A stretch of DNA of 64,000 nucleotides from NCBI RefSeq assembly GCF_003984645.1, contig NZ_RWKI01000006.1, forward strand, positions 62,001-126,000, read 5' to 3'. This stretch comes from Variovorax sp. MHTC-1. GTDB lineage: Bacteria > Pseudomonadota > Gammaproteobacteria > Burkholderiales > Burkholderiaceae_C. Made by a program: the position numbers and the translations under genes. Of the stretch, positions 58,378-64,000 are shown one piece after another (position 1 is the stretch's first letter; every line of letters starts with the position of its first letter). The notes under the pieces were generated by a model, which did no database searches, had not been told where the DNA came from, and was given only the letters and a program-made list of their open reading frames with translations.

Positions 58378-59603
58378 GACCTGTAGTCGGCATTGATGGA
58401 AACGTAGTCGTGGCTCAGGTCGCAGGTCCACACGGTATCGGCGGCGTCGCCGCGGCCGAGGCCGATGCGCACCGTGATCTCGCTCTGCTTCATCACGCGC
58501 TGGCCGTCTTCTTCGCGGTAGCTCGGATTGCGTCCGCCCTTGACGGCAACATGCACGTCGTCGAGGTGGAGATCGATTCCAGTCTGATCGAGGTCGGTGA
58601 TGCCCGCATAGCCGACCGCCGCGAGGATGCGCCCGAGGTTGGGGTCGCTCGCGTAGAACGCGGTCTTGACCAGCGGCGAATGCGCCACCGCATACGCCAC
58701 CTGCCTGCATTCGGCGGCATCGCGCCCGCCTTCCACGCGGATGGTGATGAACTTGGACGCGCCCTCGCCGTCGCGCACGATGGCCTGGGCCAGCTGGCGC
58801 GCGACGGTCTGCATCGCTTCCACCAACGCACGGCCTTCCACGGAATCGAGTGAGGAGATGGTGCCGTGCGCAGCCTTCTGCGTGGCGATCACCACGAAGG
58901 AATCGTTGGTCGAGGTGTCGCCGTCGATGGTCACGCGATTGAACGAAGCGTCGGCCAACGCCTTGGCCAGCGGCTGGATCAGCGACGGAGCGATCTTCGC
59001 GTCTGTCGCCATGAACCCGAGCATGGTCGCCATGTTCGGCCGGATCATGCCGGCGCCCTTGCTGATGCCGGTGACGGTGACCGTCGCGCCGCCGATCTGC
59101 ACCTGGAGGCTGAAGGCCTTGGGCACGGTGTCGGTGGTCATGATGCCTTCGGCCGCGCGTGCCCAGTGGTCGGGCGCCGCGTCGGCAAGCGCAGCGGGCA
59201 GGCCGGCCTCGATGCGGTCGATCGGCAGCGGCTCCATGATCACGCCGGTGGAGAACGGGAGGATCTGCTCGGGTGCCAGGTTCAGCTTGCGGGCTAACGC
59301 GATGCAGGTCGCGCGCGTGCGCGCCAGGCCGTCCTCACCGGTGCCGGCATTCGCATTGCCGGTGTTGATCAGCATCGCGCGAATGCCGAAGTCCCGGGCC
59401 AGGTGTTCGCGGCACACCTGCACGGGCGCTGCGCAGAAGCGGTTCTGCGTGAACACGCCGCCGACGGCAGCGCCTTCGTCTATCAGCACCACCGTCAGGT
59501 CCTTGCGGTTGGCTTTGCGCACGCCCGCTTCGGCCACGCCGATGCGAATGCCGGGCACCGCATGCAGGGCGGCGGGGTCGGGAGCGGAGAGATTCACGGG
59601 CAT
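58374..59603 (-). CDS. argJ: Bifunctional ornithine acetyltransferase / N-acetylglutamate synthase
   Basis: ArgJ moves the acetyl group from N-acetylornithine to glutamate in the cyclic arginine pathway. The 409-residue precursor cuts itself before T193, in [15 protein letters not shown], to give alpha and beta chains. Other conserved parts are [24 protein letters not shown] and [11 protein letters not shown]. Whether it also uses acetyl-CoA (bifunctional) cannot be read from sequence. The DUF815 ATPase gene overlaps its end. secA lies 19 bases upstream on the same strand. Confidence 0.95.
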   Translation of the reverse strand: MPVNLSAPDPAALHAVPGIRIGVAEAGVRKANRKDLTVVLIDEGAAVGGVFTQNRFCAAPVQVCREHLARDFGIRAMLINTGNANAGTGEDGLARTRATCIALARKLNLAPEQILPFSTGVIMEPLPIDRIEAGLPAALADAAPDHWARAAEGIMTTDTVPKAFSLQVQIGGATVTVTGISKGAGMIRPNMATMLGFMATDAKIAPSLIQPLAKALADASFNRVTIDGDTSTNDSFVVIATQKAAHGTISSLDSVEGRALVEAMQTVARQLAQAIVRDGEGASKFITIRVEGGRDAAECRQVAYAVAHSPLVKTAFYASDPNLGRILAAVGYAGITDLDQTGIDLHLDDVHVAVKGGRNPSYREEDGQRVMKQSEITVRIGLGRGDAADTVWTCDLSHDYVSINADYRS

Positions 59604-59622
59604 GGCGGCGTCCTGGTCGCTA

Positions 59623-62406
59623 TCAGCTGAGTTTGCCGTGGCAATGCTTGAATTTCTTGCCGCTGCCGCAGGGGCAGGGATCGTTGCGGCCGACGCGGGC
59701 GAAGGCGGCGGCGCCGACGGGAAGGCCAGTGGCGATCGCGGCCAGGCGGCGCTGGCTTTCCTCGTCGACGCGGATCTCGACGTCGCCCGTCTCGGTCGGC
59801 GCGGTGTAGGTGATGTTGGCCAAGTTCTCGCCGCGGCTTTCCATCGCGTCGGCGGCCTGCTCCAACTGCTCGCTCGACTGCACGCGCACCGTCATGAGCT
59901 GGCGCGTGACCTCGTTCTTCACCGAATCGAGCAACTGGCCGAAGAGCTCGAAAGCCTCGCGCTTGTATTCCTGCTTGGGCTGCTTCTGAGCGTAGCCGCG
60001 CAGGTGGATGCCCTGGCGCAGGTAGTCCAGCGAAGCCAGGTGCTCGCGCCAGTGGGTGTCGATGCTTTGCAGCAGCACCATGCGCTCGAACTGGGTGAAG
60101 TTCTCCTGGCCGATCAGCGTCACCTTGGCGTTGAACGCTTCGTTGGCCGCGGCCACCACCTTTTCGACGATGTCCTCGTCGCCCATGGCGCTCGCGGCCT
60201 CCACGTCCTTCTGAAGCGGGATGTCGATGCCCCACTCGTCGCTCAACGCCTTCTCGAGGCCGGCCAGGTCCCACTGCTCCTCGACCGATTCGGGCGGCAC
60301 GTACTGGCGGACCAGGTCGGTGAAGCAGCCTTCGCGCAAGGCCTCGATCTGCGCCGTGAGATCGCCGGCGTCGAGGATGTCGTTGCGCTGCTGGTAGATC
60401 ACCTTGCGCTGGTCGTTGGAGACGTCGTCGTACTCCAGCAGCTGCTTGCGGATGTCGAAATTGCGGGCCTCGACCTTGCGCTGCGCGCTCTCGATGCTGC
60501 GCGTGACGATGCCGGCTTCGATGGCCTCGCCATCCGGCATCTTGAGGCGGTCCATGATCGCCTTGACGCGGTCGCCCGCGAAGATGCGCATCAGCGGATC
60601 GTCAAGGCTCAGGTAGAAGCGCGAAGAGCCCGGGTCGCCCTGCCGGCCCGAGCGGCCGCGCAGCTGATTGTCGATGCGCCGCGATTCGTGGCGCTCGGTC
60701 GCGATGATGCGCAGGCCGCCGAGCGACTTCACGAACTCATGGTCCTTGTCCCACTCGCTGCGCAGGCGTGCGATCTCGGCCGCCTTGGCCGAAGGATCGA
60801 GCGCTTCGTCAGCCTCTACCGCTTCGATTGCCTTTTCGACGTTGCCCCCGAGCACGATGTCGGTACCGCGGCCCGCCATGTTGGTCGCAATCGTGATCAT
60901 CTTGGTCCGGCCTGCCTGCGCGACGATCTCGGCCTCGCGCGCATGCTGCTTAGCGTTGAGCACCTGGTGCGGCAGGCCTGCCTTGGCGAGCAGTCCGTCG
61001 ATGATCTCGGAGTTCTCGATCGAGGAGGTGCCCACCAGCACCGGCTGGCCGCGCTCGTAGCACTCGCGGATGTCTTCAATGGCCGCGTCGTACTTCTCGC
61101 GCGTGGTCTTGTAGACGCGGTCCAGCTGGTCTTCGCGCCGACTCGGACGGTTGGGCGGAATGATCGTGGTCTCCAGGCCGTAGATCTCCTGGAATTCGTA
61201 GGCTTCCGTGTCGGCCGTGCCCGTCATGCCCGCCAGCTTGCCGTACAGGCGGAAATAGTTCTGGAAGGTGATCGAGGCGAGCGTCTGGTTCTCGGCCTGG
61301 ATCTCGACGCCTTCCTTGGCTTCGACGGCCTGGTGCAGGCCGTCGCTCCAGCGCCGGCCGGTCATCAGGCGGCCAGTGAACTCGTCGACGATCACCACCT
61401 CGCCCTGCTGCACCACGTAGTGCTGGTCGCGGTGGTACAGATGCCGCGCACGCAGCGCCGCATTGAGGTGATGCATCAGCGTGATGTTGGCCGGATCGTA
61501 GAGCGAGGCGCCCTCGGGCAGCAGCTTGAATTCGGAGAGGATCTGCTCCGCTTTCTCGTGACCGTCTTCGGTCAGGAACACCTGGTGCGTCTTCTCGTCG
61601 ACCGTGAAGTCGCCCGGCTTCGTGACGCCCTCGCCGGTGCGCGGATCGGCCTCGCCCTCCTGCTTGGTCAAGAGCGGCACGACCTTGTTGATCGCGAGGT
61701 ACAGCTCTGTGTGGTCCTCGGCCTGGCCGCTGATGATGAGCGGCGTGCGCGCCTCGTCGATCAGGATCGAGTCCACCTCGTCGACGATCGCGTAGTTCAG
61801 CCCGCGCTGCACCCGGTCCTGCGTCTCGTAGACCATGTTGTCGCGCAGGTAGTCGAAGCCGTACTCGTTGTTGGTGCCGTAGGTAATGTCGCTGCCGTAG
61901 GCCTGCTGCTTCTCCTCGCGCGGCATCTGCGGCAAATTGATGCCGACCGTGAGTCCGAGGAAGTTGTAGAGGCGGCCCATCCAGCGGGCGTCGCGATTGG
62001 CGAGGTAGTCGTTCACTGTCACCACGTGCACGCCCTTGCCGGTCAGCGCGTTCAGGTACACCGGCAGCGTGGCGGTGAGCGTCTTGCCCTCGCCGGTGCG
62101 CATTTCGGAGATCTTGCCGTTGTGAAGCGCCATGCCGCCGAGCAGCTGCACGTCGAAGTGGCGCATCTTCATGACGCGCTTGGAGCCTTCGCGCACCGTC
62201 GCAAAAGCCTCGGGCAGCAGGTCGTCCAGCGTCTCGCCGCGCTCCAGCCGGTCCTTGAACTCCTGGGTTTTCGCGCGCAGCGCATCGTCGCTGAGTTTCT
62301 CGAATGCGGGTTCGAGCGCATTGATGCGCTCGACCGTCTTGCGATACTGCTTGAGGAGCCGGTCGTTGCGACTGCCGAAAATCTGGGTCAGGAAGTTGGT
62401 GGCCAT
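59623..62406 (-). CDS. secA: Preprotein translocase ATPase SecA
   Basis: SecA powers export of unfolded preproteins through SecYEG. The 927-residue protein has Walker A GEGKT (105-109, within [13 protein letters not shown]), the DEAD-type DEVD in [16 protein letters not shown], the preprotein crosslinking domain, NBD2 ([27 protein letters not shown]), a helical scaffold, and the C-terminal zinc motif [13 protein letters not shown]. All key regions are present. It begins at the ATG 62406 and is divergent from dciA, with 190 bases between them holding both promoters. Confidence 0.98.
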   Translation of the reverse strand: MATNFLTQIFGSRNDRLLKQYRKTVERINALEPAFEKLSDDALRAKTQEFKDRLERGETLDDLLPEAFATVREGSKRVMKMRHFDVQLLGGMALHNGKISEMRTGEGKTLTATLPVYLNALTGKGVHVVTVNDYLANRDARWMGRLYNFLGLTVGINLPQMPREEKQQAYGSDITYGTNNEYGFDYLRDNMVYETQDRVQRGLNYAIVDEVDSILIDEARTPLIISGQAEDHTELYLAINKVVPLLTKQEGEADPRTGEGVTKPGDFTVDEKTHQVFLTEDGHEKAEQILSEFKLLPEGASLYDPANITLMHHLNAALRARHLYHRDQHYVVQQGEVVIVDEFTGRLMTGRRWSDGLHQAVEAKEGVEIQAENQTLASITFQNYFRLYGKLAGMTGTADTEAYEFQEIYGLETTIIPPNRPSRREDQLDRVYKTTREKYDAAIEDIRECYERGQPVLVGTSSIENSEIIDGLLAKAGLPHQVLNAKQHAREAEIVAQAGRTKMITIATNMAGRGTDIVLGGNVEKAIEAVEADEALDPSAKAAEIARLRSEWDKDHEFVKSLGGLRIIATERHESRRIDNQLRGRSGRQGDPGSSRFYLSLDDPLMRIFAGDRVKAIMDRLKMPDGEAIEAGIVTRSIESAQRKVEARNFDIRKQLLEYDDVSNDQRKVIYQQRNDILDAGDLTAQIEALREGCFTDLVRQYVPPESVEEQWDLAGLEKALSDEWGIDIPLQKDVEAASAMGDEDIVEKVVAAANEAFNAKVTLIGQENFTQFERMVLLQSIDTHWREHLASLDYLRQGIHLRGYAQKQPKQEYKREAFELFGQLLDSVKNEVTRQLMTVRVQSSEQLEQAADAMESRGENLANITYTAPTETGDVEIRVDEESQRRLAAIATGLPVGAAAFARVGRNDPCPCGSGKKFKHCHGKLS

Positions 62407-62596
62407 GCGAGCAGGTCGACAGGGACCCCAACGCATGCGGGCACCGCGACCGAAATTCCTAAGATAGGTGAAAGCAGGTGGGCGCGCCTGGCGCAAAATC
62501 TTTCACGCCAAGGCAAACGGACCCCGCCGGCGCGAACGCCGGCAAACCGGGCATTTTAGCCGCGTTGCCACCCTAGGCTCTTCACAGTCTTTCCCC

Positions 62597-62902
62597 ATGA
62601 ACCGCCGTTTCAATCCCGTCACTTTGGAGCAAGCCGCGCAGGATTCGCCGACCCTGGCCAGCCTCTTCGCTCGCGCGCGCGACGCGAGCGAGCGGTTGCA
62701 GGCGGTGCAGGAACTAATTCCGCCCGACTTGCGCCCTGCCGTGCAGGCCGGTCCGGTCGAAGGCGGCACCTGGTGCCTGCTGGTGCGGGGCAACGCCGCC
62801 GCCGCGAAGCTGCGCCAGCTGCTGCCGCTGCTTCAGACGCGGCTGAAATCCATGGGATGGGGCGAGGTGACGCTGCGCATCAAGGTACAGGCGCGGCGCT
62901 GA
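62597..62902 (+). CDS. dciA: DciA-like (DUF721) protein
   Basis: This 101-residue protein belongs to DUF721/DciA. DciA is the ancestral loader or operator of the replicative helicase DnaB in bacteria without DnaC. The family pattern is seen in LAQASPTLASLFARA-like helices, LRPAVQAGPVEGGTWCLLVRGNAAAA-like strands and the final helix LRQLLPLLQTRLKSMG. Its position divergent from secA is shared with pseudomonads. The ATG at 62597 lacks a strong ribosome-binding site. The assignment rests on family and context. Confidence 0.75.
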   Translation: MNRRFNPVTLEQAAQDSPTLASLFARARDASERLQAVQELIPPDLRPAVQAGPVEGGTWCLLVRGNAAAAKLRQLLPLLQTRLKSMGWGEVTLRIKVQARR

Positions 62903-62908
62903 AACCGA

Positions 62909-62984
62909 TGGTGCCGCTTGTCGGAATCGAACTGACGACCTACCGCTTACAAGGCGGTTGCTCTACCAACTGAGCTAAAGCGGC
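62909..62984 (-). tRNA. tRNA-Thr (anticodon TGT)
   Basis: On the minus strand these 76 bases form a cloverleaf. The acceptor stem is GCCGCTT with AAGCGGC, the D arm has AGCTCAGTTGGTAGAGC, the anticodon stem ACCGC/GCGGT encloses loop CTTGTAA, giving anticodon TGT (threonine, codon ACA), and the T arm has CAGTTCGATTCCG. CCA is encoded. It lies six bases beyond the dciA stop on the other strand. Confidence 0.97.
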
Positions 62985-63033
62985 GTGGGGGAATGGGTGA
63001 ATTTTAGCGGCGCGGCGCCCGGCGGGCGGTTGA

Positions 63034-63600
63034 CTACTTGATGCGCTTGAGCGAGGGACGGGCGCCGCCGTTGGTCGGCGGCCTCGGCGGGTCTTCGGGG
63101 TCCGACGGCGTGGCACCCGCTGTCGTTGTTGCCGCCGCGTCATCCGCGGAAGCCTCGCCGCTGACCAGATGGACCACCCTGCTCCCATCGCCTTCGGTGC
63201 CGCGGGAGGTATCCCGCAAGGACGTGCGCGACGCCGTGACCGGGCTGTGGTCCTCGATGGCCGGCACTGCCGCGGGTGCGGGCGCCGGAAAAGCCATGCC
63301 CTGCCCGTTCTCGCGCGCATAGATCGCGATCACGCGGCCTACCGGCACGCTGATCTCGCGCGCGGTGCCGGCGAAGCGGGCCTTGAACTCGATGAAATCG
63401 TTGCCCAGCTTGAGCGAGCTGGTCGCATCGAAGCTGATGTTCAGCACGATCTCGCCGTTCTTCACGTACTCGCGCGGCACCTGCACCGTGTCGTCGACCT
63501 GCACCGCCACGTAGGGGGTGAAGCCGTTGTCCGTGCACCACTCGTACAGCGCCCGGATCAGGTAGGGGCGGGTGGAAGAAGACTCGAGCGCGTTGATCAT
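63034..63600 (-). CDS. sspB: ClpXP protease specificity-enhancing factor SspB
   Basis: SspB delivers ssrA-tagged proteins to ClpXP. The N-terminal domain (1-110) is typical: RPYLIRALYEWCTDNGFTPY, then VNGEIVLNIS-like strands (KNGEIVLNISFDATSSLKLG) and VGRVIAIYARENGQGM. A long, low-complexity linker rich in Ala, Thr, Ser and Pro (about 111-175) leads to the C-terminal ClpX-binding tail RPSLKRIK. It lies 19 bases downstream of sspA, the usual operon partner. Confidence 0.94.
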   Translation of the reverse strand: MINALESSSTRPYLIRALYEWCTDNGFTPYVAVQVDDTVQVPREYVKNGEIVLNISFDATSSLKLGNDFIEFKARFAGTAREISVPVGRVIAIYARENGQGMAFPAPAPAAVPAIEDHSPVTASRTSLRDTSRGTEGDGSRVVHLVSGEASADDAAATTTAGATPSDPEDPPRPPTNGGARPSLKRIK

Positions 63601-63619
63601 GAGAACGAAACTGCAGGTA

Positions 63620-64000
63620 CTACTTGCGCATCACCTTTTCGGACGGCGTCAGCGCTTCGATGTAGGCCGGCCGCGAGAAGATGCGTTCAGCGTACTTCAG
63701 AAGCGGCGCGGCGTTCTTGCTGAGGTCGATGCCATAGTAGTCCAGGCGCCAGAGCAGCGGCGCGATCGCGACGTCGAGCATCGAGAAATTGTCGCCAAGC
63801 ATGTATTTGTTCTTGAGAAACACGGGCGCGAGCTGCGTGAGCCGGTCGCGGATATGCGAGCGCGCCTTCTCGAGCGCCTTCTCGTTGCCCTTGGCGGTGC
63901 GGTTTTCCAGCGTGGAGACGTGCACGAACAGTTCCTTCTCGAAATTAAGCAGGAACAGGCGCACGCGAGCGCGGTCGACTGGGTCGCCGGGCATCAGCTG
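63620..64000 (-). CDS. sspA: Stringent starvation protein A, partial
   Basis: Only the last 126 or so codons are in the window; the frame continues past the right edge (in-frame codons for Q and L precede the first visible Met). The visible part is the alpha-helical glutathione-transferase-like C-terminal domain, with DRLTQLAPVFLKNKYMLGDNFSMLDVAIAPLLWRLDYYGI (read in parts). SspA associates with RNA polymerase during starvation and acid stress. sspB follows after 19 bases. Confidence 0.92.
   Translation of the reverse strand, partial: QLMPGDPVDRARVRLFLLNFEKELFVHVSTLENRTAKGNEKALEKARSHIRDRLTQLAPVFLKNKYMLGDNFSMLDVAIAPLLWRLDYYGIDLSKNAAPLLKYAERIFSRPAYIEALTPSEKVMRK

Noticed and set aside
58666-62559. 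A 1297-codon open frame on the plus strand opposite secA and argJ
   Set aside because: It is fully antisense to secA and argJ, has a composition produced by GC-rich codon structure, lacks any recognisable domain, and its start lacks a ribosome-binding site.

Overview
This window reads as a chromosomal segment from a high-G+C betaproteobacterium, most likely a member of the Comamonadaceae (Variovorax-like) in the order Burkholderiales. The evidence is gene order: fmdB-DUF502-aspS-nudB, hemA-prfA-prmC-grxD, proB-obgE-rpmA-rplU facing ispB, a tRNA-Pro followed by pilB-pilC-pilD-coaE-zapD-yacG, and secA near sspB-sspA. A GC-rich intergenic repeat of the type I associate with this family occurs in two clear copies and one partial copy. 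The genus is an inference. I see no prophage, transposase, CRISPR array or replication origin, and no gene-free stretch longer than about 280 bases.

Layout. 0-2.3 kb: an AsmA-family envelope protein with a small membrane protein upstream. 2.5-5.1 kb: a two-component system made of a CHASE3 histidine kinase, a NarL-type regulator and a stand-alone receiver. 5.3-8.0 kb: small stress and envelope proteins (DUF1328, YqjD-like, YqjE-like, ferritin-like, BON lipoprotein, CsbD). 8.2-11.5 kb: a DUF429 protein, a BLUF blue-light sensor directly behind folE, an EEP-family phosphodiesterase and nudB. 11.5-15.9 kb: aspS, DUF502, a FmdB zinc ribbon and a sodium:solute symporter. 15.9-26.1 kb: a long minus-strand series reading serA, a 1292-residue FAD/Fe-S oxidase, HIT, DUF971, ubiE, a Tim44-like protein, ubiJ, ubiB. 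26.3-31.4 kb: a complete ugpBAECQ glycerol-3-phosphate uptake operon. 31.5-41.7 kb: MscS-type channel, hemA, prfA, prmC, grxD, cupin, AAA+ ATPase, CNNM/CorC protein and a lytic transglycosylase. 41.7-48.8 kb: proS, rppH, a CNP1-like lipoprotein, proB, obgE, rpmA, rplU, ispB. 48.8-57.1 kb: tRNA-Pro, type IV pilus assembly genes, coaE, an MBOAT/SGNH acyltransferase pair, zapD and yacG. 57.1-64 kb: mutT, a DUF815 ATPase, argJ, secA, dciA, tRNA-Thr, sspB and the 3' part of sspA.

Most genes are housekeeping. Three gene groups stand out. First, serA is followed by a large FAD/Fe-S 2-hydroxyacid-oxidase-like protein, then by ubiquinone genes; this would fit recycling of D-2-hydroxyglutarate made by SerA, with electrons passed to quinone. 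Second, an MBOAT O-acyltransferase and an SGNH partner sit between coaE and zapD and probably acetylate an unidentified surface polymer. Third, a BLUF photoreceptor is translationally close to GTP cyclohydrolase I.

At the level of DNA and RNA, the ubiJ start codon lies inside a nearly perfect hairpin, the ugpQ start codon reads through a dispersed repeat, ugpB is separated from ugpA by two hairpins, and hemA looks almost leaderless. Many genes overlap by ATGA or TGATG, so translational coupling is common here.
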